Shown here: piece after piece, positions 54,615-64,000 of the stretch
How the letters are laid out: each line of letters opens with the position of its first letter
How positions within the stretch are numbered: position 1 is the first letter of the stretch
Assembly (NCBI GenBank): GCA_030823955.1
Contig: JAVBYO010000008.1
Coordinates: forward strand, 1-64,000
DNA length: 64,000 nucleotides
Source of the DNA: Gallionellaceae bacterium
GTDB lineage: Bacteria > Pseudomonadota > Gammaproteobacteria > Burkholderiales > Gallionellaceae
Direction of reading: 5' to 3'
The notes under the pieces: generated by a model
What the model was told of the DNA's origin: nothing
Database searches by the model: none
The model's input: only the letters and a program-made list of their open reading frames with translations
Program-made: the position numbers and the translations under genes

Positions 54615-54812
54615 ATGCCAAAGATGAAAACCAAGAGCGGTGCGAAGAAACGCTTCGTCGTCCGTGCCGGTGGCAGCATCAAGCGCGGTCAAGCGTTCAA
54701 GCGCCACATCCTTACCAAAAAAACCACCAAGAACAAGCGTCAACTGCGTGGCTCGACTGGTGTCCATGAAACCAACACGGCGTCTGTGCGCGCCATGATG
54801 CCCTACGCTTAA
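54615..54812 (+). CDS. rpmI: 50S ribosomal protein bL35
   Basis: [46 protein letters not shown]. Confidence 0.97.
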   Translation: MPKMKTKSGAKKRFVVRAGGSIKRGQAFKRHILTKKTTKNKRQLRGSTGVHETNTASVRAMMPYA

Positions 54813-54824
54813 GGAGTATAGAAA

Positions 54825-56254
<1,430 letters not shown>

Positions 56255-56255
56255 T

Positions 56256-58610
56256 ATGAAATTCTCCGAATCCTGGTTGCGTACCTTCGTGAATCCCTCG
56301 CTGTCCAGCGAGGAGTTGTCGCATCTGCTGACCATGGCCGGCCTCGAAGTGGAAGAGATGGTGGGCATCGCTCCCGCCTTCGACAAAGTGGTCGTGGCGC
56401 AGGTGCTGAGCAAAGAAAAACATCCCGATGCGGATCGCCTGAATCTGCTCAGTGTCGATGTCGGTCAAGCCGAGCCGCTGACCATCGTGTGTGGCGCACA
56501 GAACGTGACGGTGGGCATGAAAGCGCCGTGTGCCCTGGTTGGTGCAAAATTGCCCGGCATCGAGATCAAACAGGCCAAGGTGCGCGGCATCGCCTCCTTC
56601 GGCATGATGTGTTCGGCCAAGGAACTCGGTCTGGCGGAGGAGAGCAGCGGTCTGATGGTGTTGGATGCCGATGCATCGGTCGGGCAGAGTATCCGCGACC
56701 ATCTGGATCTGGACGATAAGCTGTTCACGCTCAAGCTCACTCCCAACCGCTGTGATTGTCTTTCGCTGTACGGCATCGCCCGAGAAGTATCTGCATTGAC
56801 CGGCGCACCGCTACAGCATGTATTACCGGCCAATTTCAAATTGGGCACAGGCCAGGGACGCAAGGTCGCGGTCACGGCAGCAGCGGCCTGTCCGCGCTAC
56901 ATCGGAAGCGTCATCAAGGGGGTCGATGCCAAAGCGAGCACACCGGTCTGGATGGTGCAGCGTCTGGAGCGTTGTGGCCTGCGCAGCATCAGCGCACTGG
57001 TGGATGTGACCAACTACGTGTTGCTGGAACTGGGGCAGCCCTTGCACGCCTTCGATCTGAACAAACTGAGCGGCGATATCGAGGTGCGTTTTGCACGTGC
57101 CGGAGAGAAACTGAAGCTGCTGAACGAGCAGAGCGTGGATTTGCAGGAAGACATGCTGGTGATCGCGGACAGCAAACACCCCGTGGCACTGGCCGGTGTG
57201 ATGGGCGGTGCGGATAGCGCGGTGGACGACACGACTACCGACATCTTTTTGGAAAGTGCATTCTTTGCTCCCGGCGTGATCGTGGGCAAGTCGCGCCGCA
57301 TCGGTTTCGGTTCGGATTCCTCCTACCGTTTCGAGCGCGGCGTGGATTTTGCCGCCACGCAAGTGGCGCTGGATCGGGCGAGCGAATTGATCCTCGATAT
57401 CTGCGGCGGGCAGATCGAGGCAGTGACCGAGGTTGCGGGGAATCTGCCTGCGCGTCCTCCGGTGAAATTGCGTACTGCGCGGGTACTGCGCGTGCTCGGT
57501 ATCAGTCTGGCGCCGGAAGAGATCGCGCAGATACTGAAACGGCTCGGTATGGCATTCCAGCAGCAAGGTGATGAATTCTCGGTAACACCACCCAGCTACC
57601 GTTTCGATATCGTCATCGAAGAGGACCTGATCGAAGAGGTCGCGCGCGTTCATGGCTACGAAAAGATACAGCCCGCGCCGATACAGGCACGCATGAGTAT
57701 GTTGCCTTTGCGGGAATCGCAACGCCCCTTGAGCAAACTGCGTCAAGTCATGGTACAGCGCGATTATCAGGAAGCCATCAACTATGCTTTCGTTGACGCC
57801 GATTGGGAACGTGATCTGTGCGGGAACACGACACCTGTCGTTCTGCAAAATCCCATCGCCAGCCAAATGAGTGTGATGCGCAGCAGTCTGTTGGGTGGGC
57901 TGCTGGGAGCATTGCGTGCCAATCTGGCACGAAAGCAGCCCCGCGTGCGTCTATTCGAGATCGGCGGCTGTTTCGCGCGCGGGGAGCGGGACTATGTGCA
58001 GCAAGAGCGCTTGGCCGGGCTGGCATACGGGGCGGCTTGCTCTGAACAATGGGGTACGACTGCGCGCGACGTCGATTTCTACGACGTGAAGGGGGATGTC
58101 GAGGTCTTGTTTGCACCGCACGGTCTGACCTTCGAGGCCGCGACCCACCCCGCATCGCATCCGGGGCGGTCTGCACGTATCCTGCTGGAGGGGCGGGCGG
58201 TCGGCTGGATAGGCGAGTTACATCCCCAGTGGCAACAGCGCTACGATCTGGCGCAGGCTGCGGTCTGGTTCGAGATCGAATTGGGCGCGCTTTTGGCGCG
58301 CAATGTTGCGTCGTACAGCGAAGTCTCGAAATTGCCGCCGGTGCGCCGAGACTTGGCGGTGGTGGTGGATGAAAACATCGCCGTGCAAGATTTGCTGGGC
58401 CCATTGCGTGGTGCTAAGGCGGCCTACGTGGTGGACGTTGGGTTGTTCGACGTATACCGTGGCAAAGGTGTGGAGGAAGGCAAAAAAAGCCTTGCTTTCC
58501 GAGTGTTATTGCAAGATACTCAAAAAACTCTGACAGAAACCGAGATTGAACAAAGCATCGCGCAGCTGGTGGCGATATTGCAGCAGCATGGAGCGCAGAT
58601 GCGAGCTTGA
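56256..58610 (+). CDS. pheT: Phenylalanyl-tRNA synthetase beta subunit
   Basis: MKFSESWLRTFVNPSLSSEELSHLLTMAGLEVEEM; ALAGVMGG; FAPGVIVGKSRRIGFGSDSSYRFERGVD. Confidence 0.98.
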   Translation: MKFSESWLRTFVNPSLSSEELSHLLTMAGLEVEEMVGIAPAFDKVVVAQVLSKEKHPDADRLNLLSVDVGQAEPLTIVCGAQNVTVGMKAPCALVGAKLPGIEIKQAKVRGIASFGMMCSAKELGLAEESSGLMVLDADASVGQSIRDHLDLDDKLFTLKLTPNRCDCLSLYGIAREVSALTGAPLQHVLPANFKLGTGQGRKVAVTAAAACPRYIGSVIKGVDAKASTPVWMVQRLERCGLRSISALVDVTNYVLLELGQPLHAFDLNKLSGDIEVRFARAGEKLKLLNEQSVDLQEDMLVIADSKHPVALAGVMGGADSAVDDTTTDIFLESAFFAPGVIVGKSRRIGFGSDSSYRFERGVDFAATQVALDRASELILDICGGQIEAVTEVAGNLPARPPVKLRTARVLRVLGISLAPEEIAQILKRLGMAFQQQGDEFSVTPPSYRFDIVIEEDLIEEVARVHGYEKIQPAPIQARMSMLPLRESQRPLSKLRQVMVQRDYQEAINYAFVDADWERDLCGNTTPVVLQNPIASQMSVMRSSLLGGLLGALRANLARKQPRVRLFEIGGCFARGERDYVQQERLAGLAYGAACSEQWGTTARDVDFYDVKGDVEVLFAPHGLTFEAATHPASHPGRSARILLEGRAVGWIGELHPQWQQRYDLAQAAVWFEIELGALLARNVASYSEVSKLPPVRRDLAVVVDENIAVQDLLGPLRGAKAAYVVDVGLFDVYRGKGVEEGKKSLAFRVLLQDTQKTLTETEIEQSIAQLVAILQQHGAQMRA

Positions 58611-58621
58611 GGGGGAAGTAA

Positions 58622-58930
58622 ATGACGACGTTAACCAAGGCCGAACTGGCCGATTTGTTGTTTGAAAAAGTAGGATTGAACAAGCGCGAAGCCAAAGACA
58701 TGGTGGAGGCGTTCTTCGAGGAAATTCGGATACAGCTGGAGGCTGGTGAGAGCGTCAAGCTTTCCGGCTTCGGCAATTTCCAGTTGCGCGACAAACCGCA
58801 GCGGCCAGGGCGCAATCCCAAGACCGGCGAAGAGATTCCTATCACGGCACGCCGTGTGGTCACATTCCATCCCAGCCAAAAGCTGAAGAGCATGGTAGAG
58901 AAGACCTATCATGGAACAGCACGTTCCTAA
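58622..58930 (+). CDS. ihfA: Integration host factor subunit alpha
   Basis: [77 protein letters not shown]. Confidence 0.97.
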   Translation: MTTLTKAELADLLFEKVGLNKREAKDMVEAFFEEIRIQLEAGESVKLSGFGNFQLRDKPQRPGRNPKTGEEIPITARRVVTFHPSQKLKSMVEKTYHGTARS

Positions 58931-59282
58931 TTCCGCATTACCGCCCATCCCCGCCAAACGCTATTTCACCATCGGTGAAGTGAGCGAGTTGTGCGGGGTG
59001 AAGGCGCACGTCTTGCGTTATTGGGAGCAGGAGTTTACCCAGCTCAAGCCGGTCAAACGCGGCGGCAACCGTCGCTACTACCAGCATCACGAAGTGTTGC
59101 TCATCCGCCGTATCCGCCAGTTATTGTACGAAGACGGCTTCACCATCAGCGGTGCACGCAGCCGTCTGGATCAGCAGGTCACCAAACAGGTCGAGCCGCT
59201 TCCGGTCGGGACAAAAACCTCATTGGACACCATCGGGTTGCGCCGCGAGATACAAGACGTTCTCACCCTGTTGCGGGCGTGA
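58911..59282 (+). CDS. MerR family transcriptional regulator
   Basis: [66 protein letters not shown]. Confidence 0.93.
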   Translation: MEQHVPNSALPPIPAKRYFTIGEVSELCGVKAHVLRYWEQEFTQLKPVKRGGNRRYYQHHEVLLIRRIRQLLYEDGFTISGARSRLDQQVTKQVEPLPVGTKTSLDTIGLRREIQDVLTLLRA

Positions 59283-59331
59283 TGCATGTGCACGCGAGCT
59301 GCAAAATCTGTTCAATGGATATCCGCTCTGC

Positions 59332-59344
59332 TATAATCCGCGCC
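59332..59344 (+). promoter_or_regulatory. -10 and discriminator of tRNA-Pro
   Basis: TATAATCCGCGCC a few nt before tRNA 5' end. Confidence 0.7.
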
Positions 59345-59346
59345 TT

Positions 59347-59423
<77 letters not shown>

Positions 59424-59431
59424 GAACAATA

Positions 59432-59465
59432 AAGACTTACACCGTAACGGGCGTAAGTCTTTTCT
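59432..59465 (+). terminator. Intrinsic terminator after tRNA-Pro
   Basis: AAGACTTAC(N)GTAAGTCTTTTC hairpin. Confidence 0.8.
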
Positions 59466-59477
59466 GCTTCTGGGGGT

Positions 59478-60218
59478 TCATACGGCGATGCCGTGACGGC
59501 GCAATTCGGCCCGGCATCGGGCATGGTCTGGGCAGACGTTTTCCACCACGCGCCAGAATGCGGCCGAGTGGTTCATTTCGACGAGGTGGGCAAGTTCATG
59601 CACCACCACGTAATCGATCAGATGCAAAGGCATCTTCACCAATTGCCAGTTCAGCCGCACGACACCGCGCGAGGTACAGCTCCCCCATTGGGTGCGCGCT
59701 GAAGAGAGCTTCACTTGTCTGGGGACAACCTGCATGAGCGGCGCATAATGCGCCACACACTCCAGGAATACACGTTCGGCCTCACGCCGATACCACTGGG
59801 TGACGGCTTTCTCGATTGCGGGTTCGTCGCCGATGTCGGTGATGTGGAGATGTAACTGCTCACCGCGCAATTGTGGTGCCGAGGCGAACAGGGCGGGGAA
59901 GATGCGCAGCGTGAACATCTCGCCACGGAAGCTGAGGCATTCGCCATCCTGCCAGCGTGGTGTGGCGTCTTTTCTGCCTTGCCAACTACCGAGTTTCTCG
60001 ATGACCCACGAGGCTTTCTCGTGCAGCACAGTGTGCAGCCACTTTTCCGAAGCGCGTAACGGCATGCTGACAGTCAAACCGCGATCATCGATCCGCAGCC
60101 CGATGCTGCGACGTTTACCGCTGCGTTTGAGTGTGTAGGTGACGGGTTTGCCGGCCAGTTCGATACTGCGCTGTTCGGGGGGCGGCAGTGTGGCGGTACG
60201 GCGCAGCCTGCCCAGCAT
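59478..60218 (-). CDS. YgjP/SprT-like M48-type metallopeptidase (DUF45)
   Basis: YTLKRSGKRRSIGLRIDDRGLTVSMPL; QWGSCTSRGVVRLNWQLVKMPLHLIDYVVVHELAHLVEMNHSAAFW. Confidence 0.9.
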   Translation of the reverse strand: MLGRLRRTATLPPPEQRSIELAGKPVTYTLKRSGKRRSIGLRIDDRGLTVSMPLRASEKWLHTVLHEKASWVIEKLGSWQGRKDATPRWQDGECLSFRGEMFTLRIFPALFASAPQLRGEQLHLHITDIGDEPAIEKAVTQWYRREAERVFLECVAHYAPLMQVVPRQVKLSSARTQWGSCTSRGVVRLNWQLVKMPLHLIDYVVVHELAHLVEMNHSAAFWRVVENVCPDHARCRAELRRHGIAV

Positions 60219-60922
60219 TATTTCATCCGCTCCATCTCGGCCTCTATCCATGCTTCGGCCTGGCGGTTGATCTCGTCCGCCTTGAGTCCGTGCGGATTGA
60301 TCGGTTGGCCGATGCTCATGGTGATGGTGCCGGGATATTTCAAAAAGGCATTGCGACTCCAGTAACGACCGGCGTTATGGGCCACAGGAACCGCCAATGC
60401 GCCGCTCGATTCGGCCAGCAGAGCGCCGCCGATCTTGTATTTGCCGCGTGCGCCGTAAGGCATGCGGGTCCCTTCGGGAAAGATCACCACGCAGAATCCT
60501 GCGGCAAGACGTTGTTTGCCCTGCTCCAGCAACTGTTTGATCGCTTCTTTGCCTTTGCTGCGGTTGATCGCGATCGGGCTGGTCAGAGCCAATCCCCAGC
60601 CGAAAAAAGGCAGCAACAACAGTTCGCGTTTAAGTACCCAAACCTGCGGCGGGAAAACCGTCTGCAAGGCAAAAGTCTCCCAGGCAGACTGATGTTTGCA
60701 CAGCACGACGCAAGGCTCACTCGGGATGTTCTCCTTGCCGCGTACCTCAATGCGTATATCGCACACCACCCGCAGTAGCCACATCATGCTGTAAGCGAGA
60801 CCGGAGATGATGCGGTAACGGGTCAATGCGCCGAACGGAAAGGTGAACAGCGAAAACGTCGCATAGACCGGAGTCCAGAGCAATTGAAGTATCAGAAAGG
60901 CGAGCGAGCGAAAGAAGATCAT
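60218..60922 (-). CDS. plsC: 1-acyl-sn-glycerol-3-phosphate acyltransferase
   Basis: CVVLCKHQSAWETFALQTVFP (HX4-like HQSAWE); VVIFPEGTRMPYG; VPVAHNAGRYW. Confidence 0.92.
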   Translation of the reverse strand: MIFFRSLAFLILQLLWTPVYATFSLFTFPFGALTRYRIISGLAYSMMWLLRVVCDIRIEVRGKENIPSEPCVVLCKHQSAWETFALQTVFPPQVWVLKRELLLLPFFGWGLALTSPIAINRSKGKEAIKQLLEQGKQRLAAGFCVVIFPEGTRMPYGARGKYKIGGALLAESSGALAVPVAHNAGRYWSRNAFLKYPGTITMSIGQPINPHGLKADEINRQAEAWIEAEMERMK

Positions 60923-60923
60923 G

Positions 60924-61457
60924 TCAGGTAAGCAGATGGCTGACTACCGCAGCCAGATCGGGGAAGGTCAAAGTGCCTTCCGGCAGGCCACCTTTTGCCT
61001 GGGTCTTCTTGCCTTTACCGGTGAGCACCAGATAAGGCTGTGCGCCGAGCCGTGCGCTGGCTTCCAGGTCGCGCAATGAATCACCCACGGCCGGTACGCC
61101 GTGTAGTTCAGTGTTGTAACGCTGGGCGATCTCTTCCATCATGCCGCTCTTGGGTTTGCGGCATGTGCAGTCTGCTTCGCCGGTATGCGGGCAGAAGAAC
61201 ACCGCATCAATGCGTCCGCCCAGCAGGGCGCATGCCTTGTGCATCTTGTCGTGGATGGCATTGAGAGTGGGCATGTCGAACAGGCCGCGCCCGATACCGG
61301 ATTGATTGGTGGCGACCACCACGCGATAGTCGGCTTGGCACAGGCGCGCGATGGCCTCCAGGCTGCCGGGAATGGGTTTCCATTCTTCCGGACTCTTGAT
61401 GAACTGGTCGGAATCGAAATTGATGACACCGTCGCGGTCTAGGATGATGAGTTTCAT
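60924..61457 (-). CDS. gmhB: D-glycero-beta-D-manno-heptose 1,7-bisphosphate 7-phosphatase
   Basis: KLIILDRDGVINFDSDQFIKSPEEWKPIPGSLEAIARL; ATNQSGIGRGLF; CPHTGEADCTCRKPKSGM. Confidence 0.94.
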   Translation of the reverse strand: MKLIILDRDGVINFDSDQFIKSPEEWKPIPGSLEAIARLCQADYRVVVATNQSGIGRGLFDMPTLNAIHDKMHKACALLGGRIDAVFFCPHTGEADCTCRKPKSGMMEEIAQRYNTELHGVPAVGDSLRDLEASARLGAQPYLVLTGKGKKTQAKGGLPEGTLTFPDLAAVVSHLLT

Positions 61458-61466
61458 TGGAAATCT

Positions 61467-61584
61467 GTGAGGCGTGAAAGGTGAAAGGTGAAACGTGGAA
61501 AGCGGGGCGAAACTCCATGAATAGCTGGGTAATGAGAGCAGGCAACGGTTTTTAACATTTCACTTTTCACCTTTCACATTTCAC
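61467..61584. repeat. Inverted array of GTGAAAG-type repeats between gmhB and glyS
   Basis: GTGAGGCGTGAAAGGTGAAAGGTGAAACGTGGAAAG ... TTAACATTTCACTTTTCACCTTTCACATTTCAC. Confidence 0.8.
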
Positions 61585-61589
61585 TGAAT

Positions 61590-63737
61590 TCAAGCCGCCA
61601 GCTTGGAAATGTCTGCTACCTGATTCATCAATCCGCCCAATTGTTGCAGCAGCGCGGCGCGGTTCATGCGTATGGCTTTATCTTCCGCCATGACCATCAC
61701 CTGGTCGAAGAAATCATCGATGAACGGTTTCAGCGTCACCAGTGCTTTCAGGTTCTGGCCGTAATCGCCCCGGTCAAAATAGCCCTGTGCGAACGGCGTG
61801 ATGTCTTGTATGGCCTGATGCAAACTGCGTTCGGCGTCGTCGGTCATCAGCTTGGTATCGACCTTGGCATTGGCCATGGCATTACCCAGTTCTTCCAGGT
61901 TCTTGCGGATGATGTTCTGCACCCGTTTGTTCGCGGCGGCGAGGTCTTTGGCAACGGCCAGTGCGGCAAACGCTTTTACTCCTTGCAGGCGCGGCAGAAC
62001 TTCATGCAACCGCCCGCCCACGGTATGGAGTACCGCTTCGATATGCGACGGCTCGAAGTCGCGGTCTCTCAGATAACCGCGCAGACGATCCAGCATGAAA
62101 CCTTCGATGTCCTTGGCGACCGAGGCAGCCAACATACCGGCGGGGAAATTCTCCGCCGAGATCTTGAGCAGCAAGGGTAACGGGATGTCGAGCGGGGCTT
62201 CGATCAGGATACGCAGCACACCGAGTGCCTGACGGCGCAGGCCGAACGGGTCTTTGTCTCCGGTCGGAATCTGGCCGATGCCGTAGATGCCGAGCAGCGT
62301 TTCCAGCTTGTCGGCCAGTGCCACCGCACAGGCCAGCTTGCCCTGCGGCAGGCTGTCTCCCGCAAAACGCGGATGGTAATGCGCTTCGATGGCTGCGGCC
62401 ACATCGGCCTGTTCGCCGTCATGCAGCGCATAGTAGCGTCCCATCACGCCCTGCAACTCGGGAAATTCACCGACCATATCGGTGAGCAGGTCGGCTTTGC
62501 ACAGGCGTGCGGCCAGTTCCGCAGCGGCCTTGTCTGCGCCGAGCAGATGAGCGATGCCACCCGCCAGCGTGACGATACGCGACACACGTTGCAGTTGCGA
62601 CCCCAGCTTGTTGTGATAGACCACTTGGCCCAGTTTTTCGACGCGCGATTCCAGCGTCTGTTTGCGATCCTGGTTGTAGAAGAAACGCGCATCGGCCAGG
62701 CGCGGACGTACCACGCGCTGATTGCCTTCGATGATGTGATGCGGGTCGCTTATCTGCATGTTGGAGACGATGAGGAATTTATTGAGCAGTTTTCCGCTCT
62801 GATCCAGTAGTGGGAAATATTTCTGGTTCTGCTGCATGGTGAGAATCAGACATTCCTGCGGCACTTCCAGATATTCCTGTTCGAACTCGCCGATATAGAC
62901 TTCCGGCCATTCCACCAGCGCGGTCACTTCATCCAGCAGCGTGCTCAGCACACTACGGTCCTCGTTGGATAGGCTGAGCAGTTTTTTCAGGTCGATATTC
63001 GAGTGGCCCACCCAGGTCGCTTTGAGCGATTCGGCATGGTGATCGAGCTTGAGCGCGATCATCTCGCGGCGTTTCGCGTAACTCGGCACCACATGGCCCT
63101 CGTTTTCCAGCAAGGTCTCGTAGTCGTCGGCATGGGTGATGGTGATCGCTTCCGTCGACAGGAAGCGGTGCCCCCGGGTGACGTTGCCGCTATGCAGGCC
63201 GAGCACTTCGATCGGCACGATGCGGTTGCCGTGCAGGGCGGTCAGCGCATGCACCGGGCGCACGAACTGGTGATCGCTATCACCCCAGCGCATCAGTTTG
63301 GGAATGGGAAGTTTCTTCAGTGCATGGATGATGATCTCGGCGAGGCACTCGTCCAGAGCTTTGCCTTTTTGCGCAATCTGGGCCACGAAATATTCCGCTT
63401 TGCCGTCGCCAACACGTTGCAATTGCTCGAAGGTTGCGTTGGCGGAGCGCATAAAGCCTTCCAGTGCTTTGGAAGGTTTGCCTTCCGCATCCAGTCCTGC
63501 GCTCACTGCGGGCCCTTTGCGTTCGATCACACGATCCGCCTGCAATGCGGTCACGCCGGAGATGGTGAAGGCCAGTCGGCGCGGGGTGGCATAGGTCGTA
63601 CATTGACTGTTGCCATCCGCGAACACCTGTTCTTGCAATGTAGCGAACACTTCTGCGGCGAAGGTGGACGAGAGTCGTTCCAGTGCTTTGGGTGGCAGCT
63701 CTTCAGTGAGCAGTTCGATCAATAGGGTTTGCTTCAT
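61590..63737 (-). CDS. glyS: Glycyl-tRNA synthetase beta subunit
   Basis: TLLIELLTEELPPKALERLS; CTTYATPRRLAF; GVMGRYYALHDGE; DPFGLRRQALGVLRI. Confidence 0.97.
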   Translation of the reverse strand: MKQTLLIELLTEELPPKALERLSSTFAAEVFATLQEQVFADGNSQCTTYATPRRLAFTISGVTALQADRVIERKGPAVSAGLDAEGKPSKALEGFMRSANATFEQLQRVGDGKAEYFVAQIAQKGKALDECLAEIIIHALKKLPIPKLMRWGDSDHQFVRPVHALTALHGNRIVPIEVLGLHSGNVTRGHRFLSTEAITITHADDYETLLENEGHVVPSYAKRREMIALKLDHHAESLKATWVGHSNIDLKKLLSLSNEDRSVLSTLLDEVTALVEWPEVYIGEFEQEYLEVPQECLILTMQQNQKYFPLLDQSGKLLNKFLIVSNMQISDPHHIIEGNQRVVRPRLADARFFYNQDRKQTLESRVEKLGQVVYHNKLGSQLQRVSRIVTLAGGIAHLLGADKAAAELAARLCKADLLTDMVGEFPELQGVMGRYYALHDGEQADVAAAIEAHYHPRFAGDSLPQGKLACAVALADKLETLLGIYGIGQIPTGDKDPFGLRRQALGVLRILIEAPLDIPLPLLLKISAENFPAGMLAASVAKDIEGFMLDRLRGYLRDRDFEPSHIEAVLHTVGGRLHEVLPRLQGVKAFAALAVAKDLAAANKRVQNIIRKNLEELGNAMANAKVDTKLMTDDAERSLHQAIQDITPFAQGYFDRGDYGQNLKALVTLKPFIDDFFDQVMVMAEDKAIRMNRAALLQQLGGLMNQVADISKLAA

Positions 63738-64000
63738 CATTTAGTCTCCCCGTTCTTCAGCATCGGGAAGCCCAGTCTTTCTCTCGATTCAAAATAGGCC
63801 TGCGCTACGGCACGCGCCAACGCGCGCACGCGGCCAATGTAACCGGCACGTTCGGTGACCGAAATGGCCCCGCGCGCATCTAGCAGGTTAAAGCTATGCG
63901 AACACTTCATCACCATCTCGAAACCGGGCAATACCAAGTCCGTTTCGATCAGGCGTTTGGCTTCGCTTTCGTATTCGTTGAAATGGCGGAACAACATCTC
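63737..64000 (-). CDS. glyQ: Glycyl-tRNA synthetase alpha subunit, C-terminal part (5' end outside window)
   Basis: [49 protein letters not shown]. Confidence 0.95.
   Translation of the reverse strand, partial: EMLFRHFNEYESEAKRLIETDLVLPGFEMVMKCSHSFNLLDARGAISVTERAGYIGRVRALARAVAQAYFESRERLGFPMLKNGETK

Overview
64 kb of a high-GC, gene-dense betaproteobacterial chromosome. Protein content and gene order suggest Nitrosomonadales/Gallionella-like, which is inference only. Most of it is housekeeping: pcnB-folK-dNK-panBCD, purB/mnmA, queA-tgt-yajC-secDF, clpA-clpS divergent from a csp gene, monomeric icd, aspS, selU/selD, feoAB, rpsF-priB-rpsR-rplI-dnaB, tRNA-Val-thrS-infC-rpmI-rplT-pheST-ihfA-merR-tRNA-Pro, plsC-gmhB-glyS-glyQ. 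I see no transposase, phage block or CRISPR array. The accessory or unusual parts are: (i) a nine-gene MSHA-type pilus/secretion operon with permuted gene order and two adjacent exported proteins sharing a C/LPW motif architecture; (ii) a CHASE2-adenylate cyclase next to a 1249-aa exported beta-propeller/FN3/transglutaminase-like/TPR protein and a small exported protein; (iii) an RNase Sa/barnase-like secreted RNase with a barstar gene; (iv) several kinds of non-coding structure, including a ~150 bp inverted-repeat element before the cyclase gene, a five-hairpin array before mnmA, two inverted arrays of short purine-rich repeats, perfect palindromes, a candidate S6:S18 leader and a recurrent TATAAT-GCGCGCC promoter module; (v) a tRNA-Val(GAC) with C instead of U at position 33; (vi) infC whose conserved N-terminus needs a non-canonical AUU/AUA start. 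All calls are by eye from sequence and the supplied ORFs; no database search was run.
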